From: Thalassoroseus pseudoceratinae
GTDB taxonomy: Bacteria; Planctomycetota; Planctomycetia; Planctomycetales; Planctomycetaceae
Assembly (NCBI RefSeq): GCF_011634775.1
Contig: NZ_JAALXT010000006.1
Coordinates: 251,001 to 315,000 of the forward strand
DNA: 64,000 nucleotides
Reading direction: 5' to 3'
Shown here: positions 35,617 to 46,922 of the stretch, one piece after another
Layout: every line of letters starts with the position of its first letter
Numbering within the stretch: the stretch's first letter is position 1
Notes under the pieces: generated by a model
What the model was told of the DNA's origin: nothing
Seen by the model: only the letters and a program-made list of their open reading frames with translations
Database searches by the model: none
Position numbers and translations under genes: made by a program

Positions 35617-36684
35617 ATGAAGTCGCAGGGAATTTGGCGGTCGTTGGTTTGCCATTGCGGATTGGTGACGGCCTGTCTTGGTGTGACCCCGGCATTCGCG
35701 GATTCCCTGTCCGTCCATGCGCCATCGCCCTCGGTCGAAAACGTTCGCATCAAACCGGAAGTCGAGCCAGAAGTTCCGCCCACCGACTCACCAGTTCTTC
35801 CGGTGAAACCATCTCTGGGAACTCAATGTGACCCAGACCTCTTCTTCATCGATACGATTCCCAGTCCACAAAACGTTGAACCGGGCTGCGAACCGGTTGC
35901 CCAAGTCCGTGTGGTTCGCTACGAATCGGGCCGATACCGACCGTCGGACTTAAAGGAATGGACCGCGTCCCTGCAACCTGGCGTGCCGGTCTGCATTTTG
36001 ACGCACGGAGCATTCGTCGATCGTGAATCGGCCGCTCGTGATTCGGTAACGCACTATCGAAGCTTTCTCCGAAGTGCCGGTCATCAACCAATTCATATGA
36101 TGGCGTTGCACTGGCCGAGCAAAGCCGATTTCACCAAATGTATCTTAACGGAGATGGCTCGACTCGACCGGCAAGCGACCACCAATGGACACTACTTGGC
36201 CCAACTGATTTCTTGCATTCCGCCGGAAAACCCGGTGTGCCTCATCGGCCACAGTCACGGTGCCCGAATTTCCTGCCAAGCGTTGTCGTTGATTGCGACC
36301 GGACGCGTGGCCGACTCGGTCAATCCGACCGACGGACAACTTCGCCGATTTCGACTAGTGCTCTCCGCAGCGACCGTGCATCAACATTGGCTCAATCCGG
36401 GTGAGCGGTATTACCCGGCGTTGTGTCGCGTGGAGTGTTTGCTCTGCGTTCACAATTGGCTCGATCCGATGCTCTGTATCTACCCGTTCACCAACATCGG
36501 GCTCAAAAAGGGCATCGGCAAAGCCGGTTTCCGCAGGAGCGATCTCCGCAAAATGGGCTGGCAAGCGGACAAGGTCAATCAAACCTGGGTCACCAGCAGC
36601 GTCAAATCGCGACATACCCTCTCGAGTTACTACGCACAAACCGACACACGACAAGCCCTGTCACCGTATTTGACGTTCGATTGA
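35617..36684 (+). CDS. Alpha/beta hydrolase-like secreted protein
   Basis: 355 residues from ATG 35617 (GGAG at seven bases; a TTG lies just before it). A signal peptide (VCHCGLVTACLGVTPAFA-DS) is followed by a proline-rich linker (residues ~30-65). The hydrolase core starts near VPVCILTHGAFVDRES, and GHSHGARISCQ is the nucleophile elbow with serine replaced in its usual GxSxG position layout G-H-S-H-G, so intact. LSAATVHQHWL and VKSRHTLSSYY may supply the acid and histidine. It resembles DUF900-type hydrolases. Substrate unknown; probably exported. Confidence 0.75.
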   Translation: MKSQGIWRSLVCHCGLVTACLGVTPAFADSLSVHAPSPSVENVRIKPEVEPEVPPTDSPVLPVKPSLGTQCDPDLFFIDTIPSPQNVEPGCEPVAQVRVVRYESGRYRPSDLKEWTASLQPGVPVCILTHGAFVDRESAARDSVTHYRSFLRSAGHQPIHMMALHWPSKADFTKCILTEMARLDRQATTNGHYLAQLISCIPPENPVCLIGHSHGARISCQALSLIATGRVADSVNPTDGQLRRFRLVLSAATVHQHWLNPGERYYPALCRVECLLCVHNWLDPMLCIYPFTNIGLKKGIGKAGFRRSDLRKMGWQADKVNQTWVTSSVKSRHTLSSYYAQTDTRQALSPYLTFD

Positions 36685-36813
36685 AATGACAAACTCATCG
36701 AATGAGGACAACCGGAAGCCGGCCTCATATCGATTTTTAATTACCAGAATGATGAGCAGCAGATCGGTGAAGAGCTCTGTTGATAGATTTTAGCCAGAAA
36801 GATTGACCTACAA

Positions 36814-37035
36814 ATGCCTCAGAACACCGTCGAGATGGTCGGCGAATGCTCTTCAGAATATCTGGTCTCAGAGCATTCCGATGGAAGCATCACCATCACG
36901 ATCGAAGTCCCGAAACGATTTGCCGAATTATGGCTGATCAAGTTGACGGAGCTTAAAGCTACGCACGATGAGATTGCCAAGTACACAGGTGAAACAGGCG
37001 ACTTTTCCGGCAACTCTGCGAATGAAGAACGATAG
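36814..37035 (+). CDS. Small hypothetical protein, 73 residues
   Basis: ATG 36814 opens a compact frame (MPQNTVEMVGECSSEYLV, then a strand-like SDGSITITIEVP and a helix KRFAELWLIKLTELKATHDEIAK) with a polar tail. It has no signal peptide or membrane segment. Composition looks like a real soluble protein. No family recognised; the end abuts the 129-bp tandem duplication. Confidence 0.5.
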   Translation: MPQNTVEMVGECSSEYLVSEHSDGSITITIEVPKRFAELWLIKLTELKATHDEIAKYTGETGDFSGNSANEER

Positions 37036-37045
37036 CCAGCGTGAA

Positions 37046-37303
37046 ATCGCGACACCCAATTGCGAACAATCACTCAAATCACCCACATTGGGCTTTCCAT
37101 CTTAGCCAGTGATCGGCGAGGGTGATCGCAACCATGGCTTCGGCCATCGGGATGAAGCGGGGGAGCAAACAGGGATCGCGACACCCAATTGCGAACAATC
37201 ACTCAAATCACCCACATTGGGCTTTCCATCTTAGCCAGTGATCGGCGAGGGTGATCGCAACCATGGCTTCGGCCATCGGGATGAAGCGGGAGAGCAAACA
37301 GGG
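37046..37303. repeat. Tandem 129-bp duplication including the 3' end of aroC
   Basis: 37046-37174 and 37175-37303 are the same 129-bp sequence with one difference (G at 37162, A at 37291). The second copy contains the last 96 bases of aroC; the first carries a useless duplicate of that end plus the downstream spacer. The near identity shows a recent event. aroC itself stays intact because the duplication lies beyond its stop. Confidence 0.95.
37079..37174 (-). pseudogene. Duplicated 3' fragment of aroC
   Basis: This is the first-copy counterpart of 37208-37303 and would encode the last 31 residues of chorismate synthase (ending [12 protein letters not shown]). It has no start and simply follows the true aroC stop. 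Confidence 0.85.
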
Positions 37304-38353
37304 ATCGTGACGGCCTTTGGTGCGGATCGTGGTGGGTTCGGCTTCGGTTGTGACGGTGTCCTGCTCTTGCGGTAGACTGCTTGTTGGTTTGACGGCAGCT
37401 CGCAGGACGATCGGTTGTCCGCTGGTGATGCCGCCCAACATACCGCCGTGTCGGTTGGATTGCGTGGTGATTTGGTTTGCGGCTCCCTTCGGAAGAGAAC
37501 TCTCGTCCGCAGTCGCAGAGTCCGTTGGCGTGAACACGTCGTTGTTTTCGCTGCCCCGCATTGTTGCACAGCCGAATCCGATGCCGTACTCCACGCCCAG
37601 CACGGCCGGCAGACTGAACAACGCTTTGGCGAGGTCGGCTTTCATTTTGTCGAAGACCGGTTCGCCGAGACCGGGGGGAATGTTCGTCGCCACGATTTCC
37701 GCCACGCCGCCGATGCTGTCGCCCTCTTTGCGGACTTGATCGATCAGTTCAATCATCTGAGCGGCGGCGGATGGGTCGGGACAACGAATGATGTTCGGTT
37801 CGCCGTCAGGTTGCTCTTCGACTTGCTTCAACGTAATCGCTGCTGGGTCGGAAATCTCGGCTCGCACTTCGCCAACTTGCACGACATACCCGATCACGAA
37901 ACCGCCAAACGCCTCCGCCAGCAACTTCTTCGCAACGACACCCGCCGCGACACGCACCGTGGTTTCTCGAGCGCTCGACCGCCCACCACCGCGATAGTCC
38001 CGCAAGCCGTATTTGGCGTCGAAGGTGTAGTCGGCGTGACCAGGACGGTATTTGTCCTTGATGTCGCCGTAGTCCCGGCTGCGTTGATCCTGGTTGCGAA
38101 CCAAAATCGCGATGCTCGTGCCGGTGGTTTTTCCCTCGAACACGCCGGAGAGAATTTCCGGAGCGTCCGGTTCTTTCCGCTGTGTGACGATTTTACTCTG
38201 CCCCGGTCGTCGTCGGTTCAGGTCTTCGGTGAAGTCATCCACAACCAACGGAATCCCCGGTGGGACGCCGTCAATAATAACGACATTTCCCGGCCCGTGA
38301 CTTTCCCCGGCGGTGGTGATGCGAAACGATTGTCCGTATGAGTTGCCTGCCAT
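37208..38353 (-). CDS. aroC: Chorismate synthase AroC
   Basis: 381 residues. Signatures include GESHGPGNVVIIDGVPPG, NRRRPGQSKIVTQRKEPD, DYRGGGRSSARETTVRVAAG and SNRHGGMLGGITSGQPI, all part of the FMN and EPSP-binding site. The enzyme converts EPSP to chorismate, the last step of the shikimate pathway. C-terminal [17 protein letters not shown] is also conserved. The 3' end is duplicated immediately downstream. Confidence 0.97.
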   Translation of the reverse strand: MAGNSYGQSFRITTAGESHGPGNVVIIDGVPPGIPLVVDDFTEDLNRRRPGQSKIVTQRKEPDAPEILSGVFEGKTTGTSIAILVRNQDQRSRDYGDIKDKYRPGHADYTFDAKYGLRDYRGGGRSSARETTVRVAAGVVAKKLLAEAFGGFVIGYVVQVGEVRAEISDPAAITLKQVEEQPDGEPNIIRCPDPSAAAQMIELIDQVRKEGDSIGGVAEIVATNIPPGLGEPVFDKMKADLAKALFSLPAVLGVEYGIGFGCATMRGSENNDVFTPTDSATADESSLPKGAANQITTQSNRHGGMLGGITSGQPIVLRAAVKPTSSLPQEQDTVTTEAEPTTIRTKGRHDPCLLSRFIPMAEAMVAITLADHWLRWKAQCG

Positions 38354-38395
38354 GTGGGTATTGTATCGACCGCATCCGCAGTGACTAGTCTGCCG

Positions 38396-39988
38396 TTATG
38401 AAAGTCGCATGCGGCGATCGATCCAGAGAATCAAACCGATCATAATGGCACCAGCGACCAGACGAACCACGGTCGTCGGATTCACCATGAAATAACGATG
38501 CTGAACCGGATGCGTCGGGTGATGCCCGGAATGATGATGGCCTGAATGATGCTCATGCACATATGGAGGTGCCGTTTCCTCGTAAGGCGGCGGTGCATTG
38601 ACGATACGAACGGGACGATCGGACAGACCATCTTCGACGGCAATCACGTCTTGTGCCAACATCGAACGTCCGCTGAGCTGCTCGGCCATCACTCGCACGA
38701 GCAACTGGTTCAGGGGCTCGACTTCGAAACGGGACGTGGCCGGTGTTTCGTGAGCCTGCCCAACGCCGGAGTGGTCGGTCAGAAAGAGGTACTCTCCGCG
38801 TGTCAGACAAGCCATCGCACGAAAGACGAATTCGCACTCATCCTTCGTCCCACTTCCGGCCAGCGGATAGACCGCCACGCCGAGATTGCGGAGTTCCTCG
38901 ATGGCCTGAAACGCACTGTCTACTTGGTTGCGGTGCGGCGGCGCATCGCCGATGAGGAACACCAACCGGGCGGAATTGTCGGTTCGCCAACTCAATTGCG
39001 TGGCCTTCTCCAATCCCAAGTGGACCGCCTCGGGGTAATCTCCGCCACCACGAGCCCGTTGAGCCGACAAATGTCCGCGAAATTCGCTGATGGAATCGGT
39101 GAAATCGAAAGTCCGTGTCACGTATTGATCGTAATGGTCACGGTAACAGACCAACGCGAATCGCTGCCCGACATCGGGAAATTGTGTTTGCAGCGTGGAC
39201 GACACATGGTCGATCTCGGATTTCAGATACTCCAACTCATCATCCATGGTGCCGGTGGTGTCGATAACGAACGCTACATCCAACCGATGCGGTAACCGAG
39301 CACGTTTCGACGGCAGACGGAATAACCAAGTCCGATCTTGCAAGGTGATCGCTTGCCGATTGATCTCTGGTCCCGATCGTATTTCGATCGGGAGCGGTTC
39401 CTCAAATTGGGAGAATACGGAATTCCGATCCACAAGCAGCGTTGTGCCATCGGCTCGCGTGCGGGTAGTCATCAAGACTTCGTTGGTTTCAGGATGGTGC
39501 AGCGTGACCACCGCATTTGAAACGGCGTGGTTTTCGGCATCGACGACATTGATTGTCGCAACGGGTCCTAGCGAGAACTCGGGCAGCAACCGCCCTGCTC
39601 CGTTTTGACGTGTCTCGGCGAGATACTCTCGATACGCCTGCAAATTGGCGGAATCGTTGAGGCTTCCCGCCGTCAGCAAATTCGGTTGTGGTTGAGGACG
39701 TTGGAGGCGTGGTGGTCGTGGTTGCTGCTGTTGCGGCGGGATTGGCTGTGGCTGCTCGACCACATGGAATTCCGATTCCATAGCCCCCTCGAAAACCTGA
39801 TCCGCGGCGGGTGTTGTGAATTCTGCGATTTTCTCCGACGAATTCGAGACGTCATCAGTCTTCGCCACGCGCGCGGTCTGAGACTCGGCCTCCTGTAGAC
39901 GCGGTTGTGAAGTGTGCTTGCGGGGAGCTTCCCGTCCGCAACCGGAAATTACCAACGCGGAGAACACGGAGAAAACGAGGTACCGCAT
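38396..39988 (-). CDS. Lipoprotein with von Willebrand factor A domain
   Basis: 530 residues from ATG 39988. The start MRYLVFSVFSALVISGC has a lipobox with C17 as the lipidation site, so the protein is anchored outside the inner membrane. A Gln/Pro-rich linker (residues ~80-105) leads to a segment DAENHAVSNAVVTLHHPET, like a carboxypeptidase-regulatory domain. The VWA domain starts at DVAFVIDTTGTMDDEL, a MIDAS variant DxTxT, and continues through GGGDYPEAV and LVFLIGDAPPH. The tail is histidine-rich (EHHSGHHHSGHH) and ends in a membrane helix. Probably a protein- or metal-binding surface protein. Confidence 0.82.
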   Translation of the reverse strand: MRYLVFSVFSALVISGCGREAPRKHTSQPRLQEAESQTARVAKTDDVSNSSEKIAEFTTPAADQVFEGAMESEFHVVEQPQPIPPQQQQPRPPRLQRPQPQPNLLTAGSLNDSANLQAYREYLAETRQNGAGRLLPEFSLGPVATINVVDAENHAVSNAVVTLHHPETNEVLMTTRTRADGTTLLVDRNSVFSQFEEPLPIEIRSGPEINRQAITLQDRTWLFRLPSKRARLPHRLDVAFVIDTTGTMDDELEYLKSEIDHVSSTLQTQFPDVGQRFALVCYRDHYDQYVTRTFDFTDSISEFRGHLSAQRARGGGDYPEAVHLGLEKATQLSWRTDNSARLVFLIGDAPPHRNQVDSAFQAIEELRNLGVAVYPLAGSGTKDECEFVFRAMACLTRGEYLFLTDHSGVGQAHETPATSRFEVEPLNQLLVRVMAEQLSGRSMLAQDVIAVEDGLSDRPVRIVNAPPPYEETAPPYVHEHHSGHHHSGHHPTHPVQHRYFMVNPTTVVRLVAGAIMIGLILWIDRRMRLS

Positions 39989-42145
<2,157 letters not shown>

Positions 42146-42224
42146 GCCGCCTGTCGGTCTTTGCTGACGATCAACTTCCAACAACTGACAACAATCAACT
42201 CATAAATCGAAGAAAGAATCCACA

Positions 42225-42515
42225 ATGCAACTCAACCCTCTCGATGATCGCGTCGTTGTCGAACCTGCTTCCGCCGAAGAAACCACCGCTGGCGGAATCG
42301 TGCTGCCAGGTGCCGCTCAAGAAAAACCACAACGCGGCACCGTGACCGCTGTTGGCCCAGGCCGTCTGCTCGATTCCGGCGATCGCGCCGCCGTCGCTGT
42401 GTCGGTCGGTGATGAAGTCCTTTTCGGAAAATACGGCGGCAACGACATCGAAATCGATGGCGTCGAATACAAGATTCTCCGTGAAAGCGACATCCTCGCG
42501 AAAATCGAAAAGTAG
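42225..42515 (+). CDS. groES: 10-kDa co-chaperonin GroES
   Basis: 96 residues with the expected LNPLDDRVVVEP start, ETTAGGIVLPGAAQEKPQRGTVTAVGPG mobile-loop region and VLFGKYGGNDIEIDGVEYKILRESDILA end. It caps GroEL rings. It lies between the two groEL genes and could serve both. Confidence 0.97.
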   Translation: MQLNPLDDRVVVEPASAEETTAGGIVLPGAAQEKPQRGTVTAVGPGRLLDSGDRAAVAVSVGDEVLFGKYGGNDIEIDGVEYKILRESDILAKIEK

Positions 42516-42662
42516 TCAGTTGTCGGTTGTCGGTTGTCCGTGGTTGGTTGTCCGTCGCTTTGTGATTTCACTTCGTGACGAACACCCACGGCTGACAACG
42601 GACCACTGGCAACACACCGAAGACAACTGACAACGGACCACTCACAACCAACAACCCAGGAG
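42516..42662. repeat. Repetitive spacer between groES and groEL2
   Basis: GTTGTC-type units recur on the left (GTTGTCGGTTGTCGGTTGTCC, twice GGTTG more) and ACAAC-type units, partly reverse complementary (GACAACTGACAACGGACCAC), on the right. The arms could fold into a long imperfect hairpin in the mRNA between groES and groEL2. Confidence 0.6.
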
Positions 42663-42669
42663 CCTTTCC

Positions 42670-44286
42670 GTGGCCAAACAACTTTTATTTGACGACCGCG
42701 CACGGCTGAAACTGCTGCGTGGCATCGATACCCTGGCCGACGCGGTTGCCTCGACGATGGGCCCAACCGGTCGGAACGTGATTATCGACAAATCCTTCGG
42801 CAACCCCGTTGTCACCAAAGACGGCGTGACCGTTTCGAAGGAAGTCGAACTCGAAGACCCTTATGAAAACATGGGGGCCAAGCTCGTTAACGAAGTCGCT
42901 CAGAAAACCAGCGATGTCGCCGGTGACGGAACGACCACCGCCACCGTCCTCGCTCGGGCGATCTTCGAAGAAGGCTTGCGAAGCTTGACGCTCGGTGCCA
43001 ACCCGACCGTCGTGCGGCGTGGCATCGACAAAGCCGTTGCCGCGGCTGTCGAGAAGCTCGAAAGCATGGCACGTCACATCGACTCCACCGCTCAAGTCGC
43101 ACAAGTTGCCGCAATTTCCGCGAACAACGACGGCGAAGTTGGTGGGCTCATCGCTGAAGCTATCGAGAAAGTCGGTCGTGACGGCGTGATCACCGTTGAA
43201 GAAGGCAAAGGCAACGAGACGACTCTCGACCTCGCCGACGGCATGCAGTTCGATAAAGGCTTCCTTTCGCCTTACTTCGTCAGCGATGCCGAAAACATGA
43301 GCTGTGAATTGGAAGACTGCTACATTCTGATTCACGAAAAGAAGATCAGCAACTTGCGTGAGTTCGTGCCGATCCTCGAGCAAGTCGCTCAAACCGGCAA
43401 ACCGTTGTTGGTCATCGCCGAAGACCTCGAAGGCGAAGCCTTGACGGCGTTGGTCGTCAACAAACTTCGCGGCGTGTTCAACGTCTGTGCGGTGAAAGCT
43501 CCTGGTTTCGGTGAACGTCGTAAAGCCATGCTCGGCGACATCGCCACCCTGACCGGTGGCACGATGCTCAGCGAAGACTTGGGCATCAAGCTCGAAAACG
43601 TCAAGTTGGAGCACCTCGGTCAAGCTAAGAAGGTCGAAGTCACCAAAGACAACACGACCATCATTGAAGGTGCTGGCGATCAGGACAAAGTCCAATCCCG
43701 CATTGATCAAATCCGCAAGCACATCGCCGGAACTGACAGCGAGTACGATCGCGAAAAGTTCCAAGAACGCTTGGCGAAGCTGACCGGTGGCGTGGCGATC
43801 ATTTCCGTCGGTGCTGCCACCGAAGCGGAAATGAAGCAAACCAAAGCCCGCATGGAAGACGCCCTGCACGCGACGCGAGCTGCCGTCGAAGAAGGTATTC
43901 TTCCCGGTGGTGGCACCGCTCTTCTCCGCTGCATCGAAGCGGTTAAGGGTGTCAAAGGTCGTGGCGACGAGAAGATCGGTATCCAGATCATCTCCCGCGC
44001 TTTGGAAGCTCCGATTCGTCAGATCGTCAGCAACAGCGGACGGGACGGTTCGGTGATCGCCGACGAAGTCAAGGAAATGGACACCAACACCGGCTTCGAT
44101 GCGAACAGCGGCGAATACGTCGACATGTTCGAAGCAGGTATTATCGACCCCACCAAGGTCGTCAAAAATGCTCTGTCCAATGCGGCGAGCATCGCTGGTT
44201 TGATGCTGACGACCCAAGTCTGCGTCACCCGCACGGACGATCCCGATGGCGGCGAAAAAGCCAAAGTCGAAGGCGCAATCCGGTAA
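42670..44286 (+). CDS. groEL2: 60-kDa chaperonin GroEL, paralogue 2
   Basis: 538 residues, GTG start with AGGAG upstream. ATP-binding blocks are intact ([33 protein letters not shown]). It lacks the GGM tail of paralogue 1 and ends in [17 protein letters not shown]. Divergent second GroELs in multi-chaperonin bacteria are often specialised in clients or conditions. It is the last gene before a strong terminator, so it should be co-transcribed with groES, possibly with reduced expression because of the hairpin-prone spacer. Confidence 0.96.
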   Translation: MAKQLLFDDRARLKLLRGIDTLADAVASTMGPTGRNVIIDKSFGNPVVTKDGVTVSKEVELEDPYENMGAKLVNEVAQKTSDVAGDGTTTATVLARAIFEEGLRSLTLGANPTVVRRGIDKAVAAAVEKLESMARHIDSTAQVAQVAAISANNDGEVGGLIAEAIEKVGRDGVITVEEGKGNETTLDLADGMQFDKGFLSPYFVSDAENMSCELEDCYILIHEKKISNLREFVPILEQVAQTGKPLLVIAEDLEGEALTALVVNKLRGVFNVCAVKAPGFGERRKAMLGDIATLTGGTMLSEDLGIKLENVKLEHLGQAKKVEVTKDNTTIIEGAGDQDKVQSRIDQIRKHIAGTDSEYDREKFQERLAKLTGGVAIISVGAATEAEMKQTKARMEDALHATRAAVEEGILPGGGTALLRCIEAVKGVKGRGDEKIGIQIISRALEAPIRQIVSNSGRDGSVIADEVKEMDTNTGFDANSGEYVDMFEAGIIDPTKVVKNALSNAASIAGLMLTTQVCVTRTDDPDGGEKAKVEGAIR

Positions 44287-44314
44287 TCCGTAAGGAGACA
44301 CCGGTTTATAATAA

Positions 44315-44349
44315 GCCCCGGTTTCGTCCGCGAAGCCGGGGTTTCTTTT
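44315..44349 (+). terminator. Rho-independent terminator after groEL2
   Basis: An 11-pair stem (CCCCGGTTTCG with CGAAGCCGGGG, one G-U pair) around TCCG, followed by TTTCTTTT. It ends the groE transcript 30 bases after the groEL2 stop. Confidence 0.9.
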
Positions 44350-44533
44350 GGTCGAATTCCAAAGCCGTGGGCATCCCCCAGCTGACTGCGACCACGAGAA
44401 ATTTTGAGGGTTCGCGTCATTGGCTGGAGTCAGTTTTGCCGGGATTCTGGCGTTTCCTCGGGTTGGGGAACCGCCTACACTTCGGGCACGCAGCGCGAAT
44501 GAATTTTGAGGATAGACGGAAGTGACAAGCTCC

Positions 44534-45685
44534 ATGCCAGCTCAACGATGTTATTACGAAGTGTTGTCCGTCACGAAGACCGCTTCGAATGACGAGATCA
44601 AACGTTCGTACAAGAAGCTTGCGGTCAAGTACCATCCCGACCGAAACAAAGGCGACGAAGCCGCCGCCGAGAAATTTAAGGAAGTGGCCGAAGCGTACGA
44701 AGTTCTCAGCGATCCGGAGAAGCGCGGTCGCTACGATCGCTTCGGACACGAAGGCGTCAAGGGAGCCGCCAGCGCGGGAGCCGGTTTCGGTGGTTTCGAC
44801 GACGCTATGGATCTTTTCAGCCAACTCTTTGGCGGACAGATGGGCGGCGGAAGACGGCGTCGCGGAAGTGGCGGCGGACAACGCGGCAACAGTCTGCGTA
44901 CGGTCGTGGAAATCGATCTGTTCGAAGCCGCAACGGGTTGCCAACGCGATCTGGAATTCACTCGCAAAGAAACCTGTCAAACCTGTAGCGGTAGTGGAGC
45001 CAAACCTGGCACAACTCCGGAAACTTGTGACTACTGCAACGGGCAAGGCCAGGTCGTGCAGCGTGCGGGAGCGGGGTTCTTCGGCTTTCAAATGGCGACC
45101 GAATGCCCGGCCTGTCACGGTAGCGGAAAAGTGGTTCGCGATAAATGTTCCGACTGTCGTGGCGACGGTCGGCAAGACAAACAGATTCAACAGACGCTCG
45201 AAATTCCCCCCGGTGTCGATAACGGCAATCGAATTTCACTCCGAGGCGAAGGTGACGCCGGTCCGAACGGCGGACCACGGGGCGATTTGCTTGTCGATGT
45301 CCGCGTGAAAGAACATCCGTTGTTCCAGCGCGAAGGCGATCACCTTACGTGTCGCGTGCCGATTCACTATTCGCAAGCAGTTCTCGGTGCGAACATCGAC
45401 ATTCCCGTCCTCGAAAGCGGCGGAAAACATTCGCTCGAAATTCCCGCCGGCACACAACCCGGTGAAGTGATTCGACTCCGCGGACAAGGCATGCCGGATG
45501 TGCATAGCGGCAGTCGGGGCGATCTGTTCGTGCAAATCCAATTGGAAGTGCCCAAGTCGGTCGATGGCCGTCATGAGGAACTCATTCGCGAACTCGCCGA
45601 GATCGAGAACACCAACGTCACCCCGCATCGCAAAAGCTTCTTTGAAAAAGTCCGCGAGTTCTTCTCGCCCGACGATGACGAGTAG
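44534..45685 (+). CDS. dnaJ: Chaperone protein DnaJ
   Basis: 383 residues from ATG 44534; GTG 44522 would add four residues. J-domain at residues 5-70 with the HPD motif (YHPDRNKGD) that stimulates DnaK ATPase; a Gly-rich linker (GFGGFDDAMDLF, GGGRRRRGSGGG); then four zinc-binding CxxCxGxG repeats (CQTCSGSG, CDYCNGQG, CPACHGSG, CSDCRGDG) and the client-binding C-terminal domains. It is a type I DnaJ. grpE follows; dnaK is not in the window. It comes after the groE terminator, so it has its own promoter. Confidence 0.96.
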   Translation: MPAQRCYYEVLSVTKTASNDEIKRSYKKLAVKYHPDRNKGDEAAAEKFKEVAEAYEVLSDPEKRGRYDRFGHEGVKGAASAGAGFGGFDDAMDLFSQLFGGQMGGGRRRRGSGGGQRGNSLRTVVEIDLFEAATGCQRDLEFTRKETCQTCSGSGAKPGTTPETCDYCNGQGQVVQRAGAGFFGFQMATECPACHGSGKVVRDKCSDCRGDGRQDKQIQQTLEIPPGVDNGNRISLRGEGDAGPNGGPRGDLLVDVRVKEHPLFQREGDHLTCRVPIHYSQAVLGANIDIPVLESGGKHSLEIPAGTQPGEVIRLRGQGMPDVHSGSRGDLFVQIQLEVPKSVDGRHEELIRELAEIENTNVTPHRKSFFEKVREFFSPDDDE

Positions 45686-45816
45686 CCCGCGAGGTCCCAT
45701 TTGTCGTGAGTCGGTCAGGCGATCCCTGACGAATTCCGGGTCCGAAACGGATTGCATCAAATCCCTCCTGACCGACGAACCCAAATTTCACCATTTCATA
45801 TTTGCAGTCAATAGCC

Positions 45817-46404
45817 ATGAGTGAACCTGAACGCCAAAACGAACCGGAACCCACACCGGACGACGTGGAAGAAGTCTTCGAAGAACAACCGCCGACCGCC
45901 GAGGAGGAGCACGCGAATTCCGACGAGCCGGCCATCAACGCCGAGCAACTCGAAGCGTTGCGAACCGAACGCGATTCCAATCGTGACAAATGGTTGCGGG
46001 CGGAGGCGGAACTCGACAACTACCGCAAACGCTCGCAACGAGACGCTGACGAGATTCGCAAGTATCAGTCCATCGGCTTGGTGCGGGACTTACTTTCCGG
46101 ACTGGACAACCTCCGGCGAGCCGAGGAAGCAGCGGCGAAGTCAAAGAACGTCGACGAACTGCTCAAAGGCATTTCGATGGTCTCGGTGCAGTTCGAGAAC
46201 ACGCTCAAATCGCATGGCATCGAGCGGATCGAAGCGGAAGGTCAGCAATTTGACCCGAACCTTCATGAAGCGGTCACGCAGATTCCATCCGAGCATCCGC
46301 CGATGACCGTCATCACGGATTACGAACCCGGCTACAAACTTCACGACCGCGTCATCCGCCCGAGTAAAGTTGTGGTCTCCAGTGGACCGGCGGATGGTAG
46401 TTAG
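45817..46404 (+). CDS. grpE: Nucleotide exchange factor GrpE
   Basis: 195 residues from ATG 45817. An acidic, disordered N-terminus (EPEPTPDDVEEVFEEQPP) precedes the long coiled coil (EALRTERDSNRDKWLRAEAELDNYRKRSQRD). The C-terminal beta domain has FDPNLHEAVTQIPSEHPP and DYEPGYKLHDRVIRPSKVVVS. GrpE releases ADP from DnaK. It lies 131 bases after dnaJ, likely in the same unit. Confidence 0.95.
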   Translation: MSEPERQNEPEPTPDDVEEVFEEQPPTAEEEHANSDEPAINAEQLEALRTERDSNRDKWLRAEAELDNYRKRSQRDADEIRKYQSIGLVRDLLSGLDNLRRAEEAAAKSKNVDELLKGISMVSVQFENTLKSHGIERIEAEGQQFDPNLHEAVTQIPSEHPPMTVITDYEPGYKLHDRVIRPSKVVVSSGPADGS

Positions 46405-46496
46405 GCCGTCGCCTGACGAATTCATTCTGTTTGAAACCGCCAATCTCAGGTTTAGCCTGACCTACTTCCTACCCCGTAAACTCAAGGGTTTCTTGA

Positions 46497-46790
46497 ATGC
46501 CCACGTACGATTATCGCTGTGAAGCCTGCCAACACGAATGGGAGTTGTTTCAATCCATCACGGCCACCCCGGAAAAGAAATGCCCGGCGTGTAACAAGAA
46601 GAAAGCCCGCCGTGTGATCGGTCCGGGAGCCGGGATTCTGTTCAAAGGCTCGGGCTTCTACGAAACCGATTACCGCAGCGATAGCTACAAGAAAGCCGCC
46701 GCCGCCGACAAGAAATCGCAAAGCGAAGCCAGCAGTAAGAGCGAATCCAAATCGGACTCCGGCTCAAAAACCAGCAAGTCTTCGGATTAA
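46497..46790 (+). CDS. FmdB-type zinc ribbon protein
   Basis: 97 residues. The first 45 are the FmdB domain: MPTYDYRCEACQHEWE and CPACNKKKARRVIGPG, two CxxC pairs forming one zinc ribbon. A conserved GSGFYETDYRSDSY block follows, then a low-complexity Lys/Ser/Asp tail. Members are regulatory or RNA/protein-binding small proteins of uncertain function. It is downstream of grpE and probably belongs to the same stress-related unit. Confidence 0.88.
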   Translation: MPTYDYRCEACQHEWELFQSITATPEKKCPACNKKKARRVIGPGAGILFKGSGFYETDYRSDSYKKAAAADKKSQSEASSKSESKSDSGSKTSKSSD

Positions 46791-46922
46791 TTTCTCGTCG
46801 ACCGATCACCGATCATCGGGTGCATCTTCAGTGACTCGGAAGATTTCGCATTTGTGGAAGACGCCCATTCGGAACCTTCCACGCGGAAACCTATCCTTAA
46901 CGCCCCCGATGGTTGGATTTCA

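Noticed and set aside
42685-44535. 616-codon open frame antisense to groEL2
   Set aside because: Same reason; Phe/Asp-rich shadow of a highly expressed chaperonin gene.
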